NCBI RefSeq assembly: GCF_014268805.2
Contig: NZ_JABWRF020000001.1
Location: 1,808,001 to 1,872,000 of the forward strand
Source: Pseudomonas farsensis
Lineage (GTDB): Bacteria > Pseudomonadota > Gammaproteobacteria > Pseudomonadales > Pseudomonadaceae
Direction of reading: 5' to 3'
DNA: 64,000 nt
In this document: positions 33,069-42,496 of the stretch, piece by piece
Layout: every line of letters begins with the position of its first letter
Numbering within the stretch: position 1 is the first letter of the stretch
Translations under genes and position numbers: made by a program
Notes under the pieces: generated by a model
What the model saw: the letters and a program-made list of their open reading frames with translations, nothing else
Databases searched by the model: none
Told to the model about the DNA's origin: nothing

Positions 33069-34418
33069 ATGCAAACCTTGCGAATCGGGGCGGGCGCCGG
33101 CTATTCCGGCGACCGTCTGGAACCTGCCATCGAACTCGCCCGTGACGGGCAGCTCGATTACCTGATCTTCGAATGCCTGGCCGAACGCACCATCGCCTTG
33201 GCCCAGCAGGCACGTCTGGCTGACCCTGTGGCCGGTTACGACCCTCTGCTTGGCGCCCGTATGCGCGGCGTGCTGCCCTACGTACGCCAGCCAGGCCGGC
33301 GGCGCTTGCGCATCATCAGCAACATGGGCGCGGCTAACCCGCAGGCCGCGGCGCAGCACGTGCTGGCCATCGCCCGTGAACTGGGGCTGAGTGGGCTCAA
33401 GGTGGCGGCCGTTGAGGGCGATGATGTGCTTGAGGTGCTGCGTGCGCACCCCGAGTGGACCCTCGATAACGGCTCAAGCGTCGGCGCACTTGGCCAGCGG
33501 ATGGTGTCGGCCAATGCTTACCTGGGCGTCGAAGGCATTCTTCAGGCCCTGGCCGAGGATGCCGACGTGGTGATTACCGGCCGCGTTGCAGACCCGTCGC
33601 TGTTTCTGGCGCCGCAGGTGCATGCGTTCGGCTGGGCCGAAGACGACTGGTTACGCCGGGGCCGGGGCACCTTGACTGGCCATCTGCTTGAATGCGCAGG
33701 GCAGGTCAGCGGTGGCTACTTTGCCGACCCTGGCCTCAAGGAGGTGCCCGACCTTGCGCGGCTGGGTTTCCCGCTGGCCGAAATCGACCCAGACGGCATT
33801 GCACGTATCAGCAAGGTTGCAGGCTCTGGCGGGCGTATCGATGTGGCCACCTGCACCGAACAATTGTTGTACGAAGTTCACGACCCAAGCCGGTACCTGA
33901 CGCCGGACGTCACTGCCGACTTTTCCGCCGTTGCTTTCGAGCTGCTGGGGCCAGACCAGGTGTTGGCCAGCGGTGCGCAGGGCCAGTCACGGCCAGAGCG
34001 GCTGAAAGTCACCGTGGGTTACCGCGACGGCTGGATCGGGGAAGGGCAGATGTCCTATGGCGGGCCGAATGCCGTGGCGCGGGCGCGGCTGGCCGGGCAG
34101 GTGGTCGAACAACGCCTGGCGTTGACCGGCGTTGCCGTGCAGGAGCTGCGCTGTGAGCTGATGGGCGTCGATTCGCTGCATGGCAGCACCTTCGGCGCAG
34201 CGGCCGAGCCTTGGGAGGTGCGCCTGCGGGTTGCCGGGCGCTGCGCGACCCGCGAGGCGGCTCAGGCCTTGGCCAATGAGGTGGAGACGCTGTACACCAA
34301 CGGCCCGGCCGGTGGCGGCGGCGCTACCCGCCAGGTACGCGAAGTGCTGGCAGTGGCGAGCGTGTTGCTGCCGCGCGAACTGGCCGTTCCCCGTGTTCAT
34401 CTGGAGGTGTGCCCATGA
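33069..34418 (+). CDS. AtuA-family protein (DUF1446)
   Basis: 449 residues from MQTLRIGAGAGYSGDRLEPAIELA. Family blocks: YLIFECLAERTIALAQ, NMGAANPQAAA, DVVITGRVADPSLFL, LECAGQVSGGYF and FAFELLG-like middle, ending in GPAGGGGATRQVREV. In P. aeruginosa AtuA is needed for acyclic terpene (citronellol) degradation but its reaction is unknown. Here none of the other atu genes are present, and a CitMHS transporter is upstream, so the substrate is probably a tri- or dicarboxylate (inference). Confidence 0.87.
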   Translation: MQTLRIGAGAGYSGDRLEPAIELARDGQLDYLIFECLAERTIALAQQARLADPVAGYDPLLGARMRGVLPYVRQPGRRRLRIISNMGAANPQAAAQHVLAIARELGLSGLKVAAVEGDDVLEVLRAHPEWTLDNGSSVGALGQRMVSANAYLGVEGILQALAEDADVVITGRVADPSLFLAPQVHAFGWAEDDWLRRGRGTLTGHLLECAGQVSGGYFADPGLKEVPDLARLGFPLAEIDPDGIARISKVAGSGGRIDVATCTEQLLYEVHDPSRYLTPDVTADFSAVAFELLGPDQVLASGAQGQSRPERLKVTVGYRDGWIGEGQMSYGGPNAVARARLAGQVVEQRLALTGVAVQELRCELMGVDSLHGSTFGAAAEPWEVRLRVAGRCATREAAQALANEVETLYTNGPAGGGGATRQVREVLAVASVLLPRELAVPRVHLEVCP

Positions 34419-34735
34419 TCATCCGCCTGCAACAGCTTGCCCATACCCGTACCGGTGACAAGGGCGATACCTCGAACATCTCGCTGATTGCCTATCGGCC
34501 GGAGGATTTCGCGGTGCTGGAGCGTGAAGTAACGGCGCAGAAAGTGGCCGACTGGTTCGCGCACCTGCGTGATGCCGACGCACAGCCCGTGCAGCGCCAT
34601 GTGCTGGCACAACTGCACGCGTTGAATTTTGTGCTGCCGGGGCTACTGCGCGGCGGGGTGACCCGCTCGTTGGCGCTGGATGCCCATGGCAAATGCCTGG
34701 GTGCGGCGCTGCTGCGCATGGAAATCCAGCAATAG
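34415..34735 (+). CDS. Small AtuA-partner protein (ferredoxin-fold domain)
   Basis: 106 residues, ATGA overlap with the AtuA-like gene and GGAGGT upstream. MIIRLQQLAHTRTGDKGDTSNISLIAYRPEDF is the small domain that in many AtuA proteins is fused at the C-terminus; here it is a separate gene. The tight overlap supports a two-subunit enzyme. Confidence 0.85.
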   Translation: MIIRLQQLAHTRTGDKGDTSNISLIAYRPEDFAVLEREVTAQKVADWFAHLRDADAQPVQRHVLAQLHALNFVLPGLLRGGVTRSLALDAHGKCLGAALLRMEIQQ

Positions 34736-34787
34736 AGCGCCCGCAGGAGCGGGCGGGATGATGCCGGGCCGCAGCAGCGGCCCGTGC

Positions 34788-35486
34788 TCAAGCCACATCG
34801 ACCAGCACGATTTCGCTGTCTTCGAGCGCAGTGACCGTCAACACGGTCTCGTGCTCGATCGCCACGCCATCGCGGGCCTTGGCCTTCAGGCCGTTGATCT
34901 CTACCAGCCCTTTGGCCGGCACCAGATAACCGCGGCGACCTTCATCGAAACGGTATTCGGCGCTTTCACCGGCGCGCAAGGTGGCGGCTACCAGGCGGGC
35001 ATCGGTGCGGATCTGCAGGCTGTCTTCGTCGCCCTCACGGCCACTGGCAAGGGTCACGAAACCTTCGCCGCGCTCACCTTTGGGGAACGGTCGGGTACCC
35101 CAGGACGGCGCCTGGCCAACGCTCTCGGGCACGATCCAGATCTGGAAGATGCGCGTGTCGACGTTCTCCAGGTTGTATTCGCTGTGCACGATACCGCTGC
35201 CGGCACTCATTACCTGCACATCGCCCGCCTCGGTACGGCCTTTGTTGCCCAGGCTGTCCTGGTGGGTAATGGCCCCTTCGCGGACATAGGTGATGATTTC
35301 CATGTCGCGGTGCGGGTGCGGCGGGAAGCCGCTACCTGCGGCAATCCAGTCATCGTTCCAGACCCGCAGGTTGCCCCAGTGCATACGTGCTGGGTCGTGG
35401 TATTCGGCGAACGAGAAATGGTGGTGGGCGTCGAGCCAACCGTGGTTGGCGTGGCCGAGGCTGTCGAACGGTCTGAGTTGCAGCAT
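34788..35486 (-). CDS. Pirin-family protein (YhhW-like)
   Basis: 232 residues. Bicupin with the metal ligands of pirins in HPHRDMEIITYVREG and GSGIVHSEYN (two His plus His and Glu), and a degenerate C-terminal cupin. Bacterial relatives such as YhhW have quercetin 2,3-dioxygenase activity. Start MLQLRPFDSLGHANHGWLD is family-typical. Alone on its strand between the AtuA cluster and the helicase. Confidence 0.92.
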   Translation of the reverse strand: MLQLRPFDSLGHANHGWLDAHHHFSFAEYHDPARMHWGNLRVWNDDWIAAGSGFPPHPHRDMEIITYVREGAITHQDSLGNKGRTEAGDVQVMSAGSGIVHSEYNLENVDTRIFQIWIVPESVGQAPSWGTRPFPKGERGEGFVTLASGREGDEDSLQIRTDARLVAATLRAGESAEYRFDEGRRGYLVPAKGLVEINGLKAKARDGVAIEHETVLTVTALEDSEIVLVDVA

Positions 35487-35705
35487 GGTCGTGCTCCTGT
35501 AATGGGGTGGAATGGGGCCATGATGCCGCGCTGAAAGATCTAAAAAAAGCGTGAATATCGGCTTAATATGATCAGTTCTATCGATTGTTTTAGCTGTGTA
35601 TCTGCATGCGGTTCATCGCCTAATCCACTGATCCATAAGCATTCGCTGGCACTTTTCAATAGATAGCGCGAACATGGCCACTGTTTTGAATCCCTTGGAG
35701 TGACC

Positions 35706-38177
35706 GTGTCCAACGAGCATCCCCACGCACCGGCTGACCTGACCCCACCCGCCCAGTTGCCCTGGTTGCGCAGGCTGGCCGCACGCCTGCTGGGCCGCGG
35801 CCTGAGCCGCCTGCAGGCGCAGCACCGCGACAGTTGGTTCCTGGGCCACGCCACCGGCCAGCGCAATGGCCACGCCGACGGGCTGCGCGACGGTTACGAA
35901 CGCGGCCGTGCCGAAGGCTATGAGGCGGGGCGCCAGGTATTGGTCATTCGCGACCTGCGCACGCAAAGCGCGGCGGTGCCGGGGGAGGACGACAAGCTGT
36001 TCGATGACTGGCGCCTGCCATTGACGGCAGAGCTGAAGAAGCGCTTCAAGGCTGACGTCGCCAAGCGCCTGCCGGCGCATGCCCAGCCCAGTGCTGCACA
36101 ATGGAAGCTGATTTTCAGCGACACCCCGTCCACCTGCGTAGTGGCCGGAGCGGGCGCGGGCAAGTCCACTTCACTGGTGCTGCGCATTCTATTGTTGCGC
36201 CATTACCTGAGCTTCGAGCTGGACGCGATGACTGTGGTCACGTTCACCCGCGAGTCACGCAGAGACTTCATTCAGCGCCTGCTGCAGGTGTTCGCGCTCT
36301 GGCAACTTGAGCTTTCGCCGGTGCAAGGGCGCGAGCTGGTGCGTACCTTCCATTCACGCATCCTGCCGTTGGTGCGCAGCCTGCCGGGCTTCAACCAGGT
36401 GCGTGCTTTCGAGACCCTCGGCCATGACATGCCCGCCGGCAACGAGGCCGCAGATGACAGCAATCCGTTCGACCTGCGCTTGAACGATGCGCAGCGCCAG
36501 CAGCTCAACCTGTGCTACCGCGACCTGCTTGAGCAGAGTCCGCGTTTTGCCAGCCTGGTGGGCGCCTTGCGTCAGGAAGCACTGCTGCTCAAGCCGGTCG
36601 ACCCGGACCACCCGGATGTGCAAAAGCGCGTGCAGGTGACGCAACTGGCTGCCCAGCGCGATGAAGAGCTGTGCGACGTTATCGAAGACCTGTGGTTTGC
36701 CGCAGGCGCGTGGCCGATCAAAGGGATAGAGCCGTGCCGCGACACCGTGCAGATTCGTGGCAGCCGGTTCCATGTGCAGGGCCGGCTCGAAGGCCTGGAT
36801 GCCTGGGTGGTGCTGGGCTTCGACCCTTCTGAAAGCGCCCAGTATCAGCGCCCCGGCGCCAAGCTGACAGTACGTGCAGAGTGGGCGGTAAAGCGCACCT
36901 TGTTTCAAGCTTTCTGCGATAAGCCGCTGATATGGCTAGATAACTATGCTTCAGCCAAGCGCCTGGCTGCCGCCTTGGCGGGCGACGCAGTGGCCGGCCC
37001 TGGCTTTGAATACAAGGTCAAAGGCGAGCTTGCTCCAGCGCCGCTATTGGACGCTTTCGTCGGCGCCGCCAGCTTTATCGAAAACCTCGGGCTGGACGTC
37101 AGCCACGCCGTGGCCGCCATGAGTTTTGCGCCCGGTGACAGCGATGGGCCGTTTTTCGAGGCGCTGGCTCTGTTCTGGAAGGCATTGGAAGCGCACCTGC
37201 TGGCCCAGTCGCCGCCGGTGATGACCTATAACCGCATGTTTGCCCTGTTCGGCGAGAATAACCCCGAGAACCTCAAGCTGCTGCCGGACCCTTTGCTGCG
37301 GCCCCTGGCGCACCTGATGATCGACGAATTCCAGGATGTCTCTCCGCAGATCGTCAGTTGGTTGCGCGCAAGCCTGGCTGAGATTCGCAGGCGTGGCCCG
37401 GCCATGCATGCCGGGCGCGGTGCGCAGCATTCCTCGCTGATGTGCGTAGGGGATGACTGGCAGTCAGTGTATGGCTGGCGCGGCAGTTCGCCGAAGTATT
37501 TCATGGAGTTCACCAAGGCCTTCCCATCCCCGGCCCATACCCGGGTGATGCTGGTGGACAACTACCGCAGCCAGCAGCACGTGATCGACGCAGCCGAGCA
37601 CTTGGTCAAAGGCACGCCGGCGATCACCGGCAAGAAAGCCCGGGCCAGCGGGCCGGCTGCCGAGCTGCCTTTGGCGCCGGTAAAAGTGTGCGAGCGCGAT
37701 GAGGTGGCGTTGGCGCAAACGCTGGTGGAGCACTATGAGCAGGGCGAAACGGTGATGATGCTGTATCGAAAAAGTAACGATAAGTCACTGATGGAGCAGC
37801 ATTTATTGCCAATACTTAAAGTAGATTCTAGCTTGCCGCCGAGCCAGCGCCGCTTCAAGCAACTGACCTATCACAGCGCCAAAGGCCTGCAAGCCGATGC
37901 GGTATTCATGCTTGGCGACTGCCAGTATCTGACCAGCTCGCCATACAAGAACCAGGTCTACCGGCTGGCCGGGCTGGGCAAGCCCGGCGATGCCCAGGCG
38001 TTCGATATCGCGCAAAAGGAAGAGGTGCAACGCCTGGCCTATGTTGCGATCACCCGTGCGGTCAGCCATTGCTATTGGTATGTGGAGAGGCCCAACGCAG
38101 AGGCGGTAAACCAGCCGCGCGCCTCGGCACTGGTGGATGGGCGCCAGGCGTTCTTCGAAGACTTGCGCGGCCAATAG
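35706..38177 (+). CDS. UvrD/Rep superfamily 1A DNA helicase (HelD/helicase IV-like) with glycine ladder
   Basis: Start taken at GTG 35706, since GGAG (35697-35700) is 5 bases away; GTG at 35700 is the alternative. 823 residues. An N-terminal extension has eight glycines at exact 4-residue intervals (residues 47-75), then the helicase: Walker A GAGAGKST, a TFTRESRRDFIQRLL region, Walker B MIDEFQDVSPQIV, VGDDWQSVYGWRGSSPKYF, motif V TYHSAKGLQADAVF and motif VI RLAYVAITRAV. ATP-driven 3'-5' unwinding is expected. Preceded by a 220-base AT-richer gap with no gene. Confidence 0.9.
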   Translation: MSNEHPHAPADLTPPAQLPWLRRLAARLLGRGLSRLQAQHRDSWFLGHATGQRNGHADGLRDGYERGRAEGYEAGRQVLVIRDLRTQSAAVPGEDDKLFDDWRLPLTAELKKRFKADVAKRLPAHAQPSAAQWKLIFSDTPSTCVVAGAGAGKSTSLVLRILLLRHYLSFELDAMTVVTFTRESRRDFIQRLLQVFALWQLELSPVQGRELVRTFHSRILPLVRSLPGFNQVRAFETLGHDMPAGNEAADDSNPFDLRLNDAQRQQLNLCYRDLLEQSPRFASLVGALRQEALLLKPVDPDHPDVQKRVQVTQLAAQRDEELCDVIEDLWFAAGAWPIKGIEPCRDTVQIRGSRFHVQGRLEGLDAWVVLGFDPSESAQYQRPGAKLTVRAEWAVKRTLFQAFCDKPLIWLDNYASAKRLAAALAGDAVAGPGFEYKVKGELAPAPLLDAFVGAASFIENLGLDVSHAVAAMSFAPGDSDGPFFEALALFWKALEAHLLAQSPPVMTYNRMFALFGENNPENLKLLPDPLLRPLAHLMIDEFQDVSPQIVSWLRASLAEIRRRGPAMHAGRGAQHSSLMCVGDDWQSVYGWRGSSPKYFMEFTKAFPSPAHTRVMLVDNYRSQQHVIDAAEHLVKGTPAITGKKARASGPAAELPLAPVKVCERDEVALAQTLVEHYEQGETVMMLYRKSNDKSLMEQHLLPILKVDSSLPPSQRRFKQLTYHSAKGLQADAVFMLGDCQYLTSSPYKNQVYRLAGLGKPGDAQAFDIAQKEEVQRLAYVAITRAVSHCYWYVERPNAEAVNQPRASALVDGRQAFFEDLRGQ

Positions 38178-38189
38178 CCCAGGCATTGC

Positions 38190-38212
38190 TTGCCGGGTGG
38201 ATATCCCGGCAA
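38190..38212 (+). terminator. Stem-loop after the helicase gene
   Basis: TTGCCGGG / CCCGGCAA with a 7-base loop, 13 bases past the stop. No T-run; a second small stem CGAGGC-TGT-GCCTCG follows at 38247-38261. Confidence 0.45.
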
Positions 38213-38356
38213 AGCCGATTATGCTTCACATACCTTGCCGCGATCCGAGGCTGTGCCTCGTCGTGCTTCGCCGCAACCTGCAAGCCTAAGGGCTGGGTGC
38301 GTGCGGATGGATTCGTTGGGGCACTCCGGTCCAAAAAACTGTGACGGAGGCAACCC

Positions 38357-40030
38357 ATGGCGGTTATCGACAGCGCGTCCTCGGGCAGTAGCGCACCCCA
38401 ACGCGGCATCACCCGGGAGGAGCGCAAGGTCATCTTCGCCTCTTCGCTTGGCACCGTTTTCGAATGGTACGACTTCTACCTCTACGGCTCGCTGGCAGCA
38501 ATCATCGCCAAGCACTTCTTTACCGGGGTTAACGAAACAACGGCGTTCATCTTCGCCTTGCTGGCGTTCGCGGCAGGCTTTGCCGTGCGCCCGTTCGGCG
38601 CAATTGTGTTCGGCCGGCTGGGCGACATGATCGGGCGCAAGCATACGTTCCTGATCACCATCGTGATCATGGGCCTGTCCACGGCGGTGGTGGGCCTGCT
38701 GCCCAGCTACGCCAGCATTGGCGTAGCGGCGCCGGTGATCCTCATTACCTTGCGCCTGCTGCAGGGCCTGGCATTGGGCGGTGAATACGGCGGGGCGGCT
38801 ACCTATGTTGCCGAACATGCGCCCAAGGGCCGGCGCGGCTTTTTTACCGCATGGATCCAGACGACCGCCACCCTGGGCCTGTTCCTGTCGCTGCTGGTTA
38901 TTCTGGCCTGCCGCACGGCAATGGGCACCGAGGCCTTCGAGGCCTGGGGCTGGCGGCTGCCGTTTCTGCTGTCGATCGTGCTGCTGGCGATTTCGGTGTA
39001 TATCCGCATGCAGCTCAATGAGTCGCCGGTGTTTTTGAAGATGAAAGCCGAGGGCAAGGCATCAAAGGCACCACTGACCGAATCGTTCGCCCGCTGGGAC
39101 AACCTCAAGATCGTGATCATGGCGCTGCTTGGCGGCACCGCAGGGCAGGCAGTGGTGTGGTACACCGGCCAGTTCTATGCGCTGTTCTTTCTGCTGCAGA
39201 TGCTCAAGATCGACCCACAGACGGCAAACCTGCTGATAGCTGGGTCACTGCTGATCGGCACACCGTTCTTCATTTTCTTCGGTAGCCTGTCGGACCGCAT
39301 TGGCCGCAAGCCGATCATCATGGCTGGCTGCATCATTGCGGCGCTGACGTACTTCCCGATCTTCAAGGGCCTGACCGAGTACGGCAACCCGGACGTGTTC
39401 GTCGCCCAGGAGCAAAACCCGGTGGTGGTGGTCGCCGACCCTGCGCAGTGCGCGTTCCAGTTCGACCCGGTGGGCAAGGCGCGCTTTACCAGTTCGTGCG
39501 ACATCGCCAAGAGCCTGCTGGCCAAGCGCGCCATCCCGTACCAGAACCAGGCCGCTGAACCCGGCAGCGTGGCACAGGTGCGTATCGGCGAGCGGGTGCT
39601 GCCCAGCTTTGACGGCAGCAGCCTGCCAGCGGCGGAGTTCAAGGCGCGCAATGAGGCCTTTACGGCAACCCTGAGCGGCGCACTGAAGGAAGCCGGCTAT
39701 CCGGAAAAAGCGGACCCCGCGAAGATCCATTACCCCATGGTGCTGCTGTTGCTGACGTTGCTGGTGATCTACGTGACCATGGTCTACGGCCCGATTGCTG
39801 CCTGGCTGGTGGAGCTGTTCCCGGCGCGTATCCGCTATACCTCCATGTCGCTGCCGTACCACATCGGTAATGGCTGGTTCGGCGGCTTCCTCCCGACCGT
39901 CGCATTCGCCATGGTGGCGGCGACCGGGGATATCTACTACGGGCTGTGGTATCCAATCGTGATCGCGGTGATGACAGCGGTACTGGGCATCTTCTTCCTG
40001 CCTGAGACCAAGGACCGCGAGATCACGTAA
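38357..40030 (+). CDS. MHS-family MFS transporter with a large periplasmic insert
   Basis: 557 residues, longer than the usual ~430 of metabolite:H+ symporters (ProP, ShiA, KgtP). Signature blocks: SSLGTVFEWYDFYLYGSLA, RPFGAIVFGRLGDMIGRKHTFL and LGGEYGGAATYVAEHAPKGRRG, with DRIGRKP in the second half. Residues about 335-455 form an insert between transmembrane helices with two Cys (QCAFQFDPVGKARFTSSC). Substrate likely a carboxylate or betaine, unspecified. Confidence 0.9.
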   Translation: MAVIDSASSGSSAPQRGITREERKVIFASSLGTVFEWYDFYLYGSLAAIIAKHFFTGVNETTAFIFALLAFAAGFAVRPFGAIVFGRLGDMIGRKHTFLITIVIMGLSTAVVGLLPSYASIGVAAPVILITLRLLQGLALGGEYGGAATYVAEHAPKGRRGFFTAWIQTTATLGLFLSLLVILACRTAMGTEAFEAWGWRLPFLLSIVLLAISVYIRMQLNESPVFLKMKAEGKASKAPLTESFARWDNLKIVIMALLGGTAGQAVVWYTGQFYALFFLLQMLKIDPQTANLLIAGSLLIGTPFFIFFGSLSDRIGRKPIIMAGCIIAALTYFPIFKGLTEYGNPDVFVAQEQNPVVVVADPAQCAFQFDPVGKARFTSSCDIAKSLLAKRAIPYQNQAAEPGSVAQVRIGERVLPSFDGSSLPAAEFKARNEAFTATLSGALKEAGYPEKADPAKIHYPMVLLLLTLLVIYVTMVYGPIAAWLVELFPARIRYTSMSLPYHIGNGWFGGFLPTVAFAMVAATGDIYYGLWYPIVIAVMTAVLGIFFLPETKDREIT

Positions 40031-40254
40031 GGCCTGAGGGCAGTTGTGACGCACTGCAGCAAAGTTGCACGATAGTGGCAAAACACCTTCAATTTTTGCG
40101 CTACTCGGACGATACTCCTGAAAGTATTACCACTTGTGACCGCCCGGGATGCGGCGGTCACCTGCGGCACATAACGAGGGGCCAAGCCCCCATTTGCCAC
40201 AGGCCCGCGCCTGACAGACGCGGGCCTGTACACGACCATCAGGAGAAACCGTTG

Positions 40255-40776
40255 ATGAAGACCCGTCTTGCCGCTTCGCTGGCCGTTGCTGCGTTGGCGC
40301 TCGCTGGTGCCTGTTCGGCACAGGCTGCGCAGGTTTCCGGTGCCGTCGGCGCCACCACCCAAGGTGACATGACTTACCGCCTGGGCCTGTCCTTCGATTG
40401 GGACAAGCGCTGGCTGGAGAGCGATACCGGTTTTGTGACCGGTTACTGGGATGCGGCCTACACCTATTGGGAAGGCGGCGACTACAGCGGGGCGCACTCG
40501 CTATCGCTGAGCCCGGTGTTCGTTTACGAGTTCAAAGGTTTCACCTACACCCCTTACATCGAAGCCGGCATCGGCCTGGCGGCATTCTCCAAGACCGAAG
40601 TGGGCGACCAGCGTCTGGGCTCCTCGGTCAACTTCGAGGACCGCATCGGCTTTGGCTTGAAGCTGCCGGGTGAACAGAAGGTAGGCATCCGGGCCATGCA
40701 TTACTCCAATGCCGGCATCAAGCAGCCGAACGACGGGATCGAGTCGTACTCGCTGTTCTACAGCAAAGGGTTCTGA
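40255..40776 (+). CDS. pagL: Lipid A 3-O-deacylase PagL
   Basis: 173 residues, the length of P. aeruginosa PagL. Signal peptide through CSAQA. The catalytic His149 and Ser151 are in RAMHYSNAGIKQPNDGIE, exactly where expected. An eight-stranded outer-membrane barrel follows the pattern of alternating aromatic residues and the chain ends SKGF. Removes the 3-position acyl chain of lipid A. AGGAG lies 10 bases upstream; a GC-rich stem (GGCCCGCG...CGCGGGCC) precedes it. Confidence 0.95.
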   Translation: MKTRLAASLAVAALALAGACSAQAAQVSGAVGATTQGDMTYRLGLSFDWDKRWLESDTGFVTGYWDAAYTYWEGGDYSGAHSLSLSPVFVYEFKGFTYTPYIEAGIGLAAFSKTEVGDQRLGSSVNFEDRIGFGLKLPGEQKVGIRAMHYSNAGIKQPNDGIESYSLFYSKGF

Positions 40777-40800
40777 GGGGGACGGGCCTGCGTAGGATGG

Positions 40801-41300
40801 CACCGGCTTTGCCGGTGATCGCAGGCTGTCGCCAGCTCCCACAGGATCTGGGCAAGGCCTCAATGTTGCGGCTTTGCGCGGTCTTTGTGGGAAATTCTAA
40901 GGTTTTGTACAAGCCTGTTCCCGCCAGACATATCTCCTTGTGGCGAGCGGGCTTGCCCCGCGTTGGGCTGCGCAGCAGCCCCCCTTGTTTTTCAGGGCTG
41001 CTGCGCAGCCCAACGCGGGACAAGCCCGCTCACCACAACTCTCTATCATTTCCCACAGGATTGGGCCCAACCAGCAATGTTGCGGTTGAGCATGGCCTCT
41101 GTGGGAGATCACCCAGCCCTTCCGGGCTGCGCTGTCGCGCAGAGAACTGGGCACCGTGGGAGCGGGCTTGCCCCGCGATGCGATGTTGGCAGTGCTATCG
41201 CTATCGCGGGGCAAGCCCGCTCCCACGTTATCCATGTAAATCAGATAGTTAGCGGTTGTTCTATGAGAGCTGGCAACAGCCTACGATGAGGCCAGCAGGG
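40801..41300. repeat. REP/BIME mosaic cluster in a 550-base gene-free stretch
   Basis: No gene was found from 40777 to 41328. Elements in order: REP at about 40801-40846; TGTGGGAAATTCTAAGGTTTTG near 40886; inverted pair 40938-41038 (GGCGAGCGGGCTTGCCCCGC family); CAATGTTGCGGTT near 41075; a second inverted pair 41156-41226 (GTGGGAGCGGGCTTGCCCCG); and an inverted REP 41262-41300. It shares modules with 17.8-18.1 and 30.4-30.8 kb. Confidence 0.88.
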
Positions 41301-41328
41301 CGAGTCGAGTTGCTTGCTGTGGAAACAA

Positions 41329-42486
41329 TCAGATCGAATAGCGCCCAAGCTCACGAGCAATGAGCATCCGCTGAATCTCGCTAGACCCCTCGTAGATCTG
41401 CGTAATCCGCGCATCCCGGTAGTATTTCTCCACCGGGTAATCCTCCAGGTACCCATACCCGCCATGCACTTGGATGGCCATCGAGCACACGCGCTCAGCC
41501 ATCTCGGAAGCAAACAGCTTGGCCTGCGAAGCCTCCGACAAACACGGCTTGCCAGCCGTGCGCAGCCGCGCCGCATGCAACACCAGCAACCGCGCCGCGT
41601 TAACCTGCACCTGCATGTCCGCCAGCAGGTTGGCGATGCTCTGGTGCTCGTTGATCGGCTTGCCAAACTGAATGCGCTCGCGCGAGTACAACAGCGCAGC
41701 CTCAAAGGCCGCCCTAGCGATACCCAGCGCCTGCGCCGCAATGCCGATGCGCCCACCCTCAAGGTTGGAAAGCGCAATCGCCAGCCCCTTGCCACGCTCG
41801 CCCAGCAGGTTGCCCGCCGGGATACGGCAGTTGTCCAAGGTCACCGCGCAGGTGTCTGAGGCGCGGATGCCCATCTTGTGCTCACTGCGGTCAACCTTGA
41901 ACCCAGGGTTGTCGGTGGGTACCAGAAACGCCGACAGCCCCTTTTTGCCAAGCTCCGGGTCCGTCACTGCAAACACGATGGCCAGCTTGGCCCGCCGCGC
42001 GTTGCTGACGAACTGCTTGGCACCGGTGATCACCCAATCGCCATCGACCAACTCCGCGCGTGTGCGCAGGTTGTGGGCCTCGGAGCCGGCCTGCGGCTCG
42101 GTCAGGCAAAAGCAGCCAATGACCTCGCCTGTGGCCAGCTTGGGCAGCCAGGTTTGCTGCTGTTCGTCCGAGCCATAGGCCAGCAGTGGCCCGCAGCCCA
42201 CTGAGTTGTGGATGCTCATCAGCGCGCCGGTGGCACCATCGCCTGCCGATATTTCCTCAACCGCCAGGGCGTAAGCCACATAGTCGGTGTAGCTGCCACC
42301 GAAGTGCTCAGGCGCGATCATGCCCAGCAGGCCCAGTTCACCCATCTTGCTGACCACGCCATCGTCGATCCAGCCGGCCTTTTCCCAGGCCTGGGCGTGC
42401 GGTGCGATCTCGGCGCGGGCAAAGTCCCGCGCCATGTCGCGGATCATGATCTGTTCTTCGCTCAGTTCCAGGTCTTGCATGCTCAT
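41329..42486 (-). CDS. Short/branched-chain acyl-CoA dehydrogenase
   Basis: 385 residues. FAD-binding [15 protein letters not shown] and [19 protein letters not shown], and catalytic Glu in [21 protein letters not shown]. Length and motifs match isobutyryl- or 2-methylbutyryl-CoA dehydrogenases. Immediately downstream (10 bases) of the hydroxyisobutyryl-CoA hydrolase gene, which makes valine (isobutyryl-CoA) the likely pathway. Confidence 0.9.
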   Translation of the reverse strand: MSMQDLELSEEQIMIRDMARDFARAEIAPHAQAWEKAGWIDDGVVSKMGELGLLGMIAPEHFGGSYTDYVAYALAVEEISAGDGATGALMSIHNSVGCGPLLAYGSDEQQQTWLPKLATGEVIGCFCLTEPQAGSEAHNLRTRAELVDGDWVITGAKQFVSNARRAKLAIVFAVTDPELGKKGLSAFLVPTDNPGFKVDRSEHKMGIRASDTCAVTLDNCRIPAGNLLGERGKGLAIALSNLEGGRIGIAAQALGIARAAFEAALLYSRERIQFGKPINEHQSIANLLADMQVQVNAARLLVLHAARLRTAGKPCLSEASQAKLFASEMAERVCSMAIQVHGGYGYLEDYPVEKYYRDARITQIYEGSSEIQRMLIARELGRYSI

Positions 42487-42496
42487 GCTCCCGGCC

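Noticed and set aside
41156..41226. CRISPR-like repeat pair
   Set aside because: The repeats are inverted and REP-type, with no regularly spaced direct repeats or cas genes.
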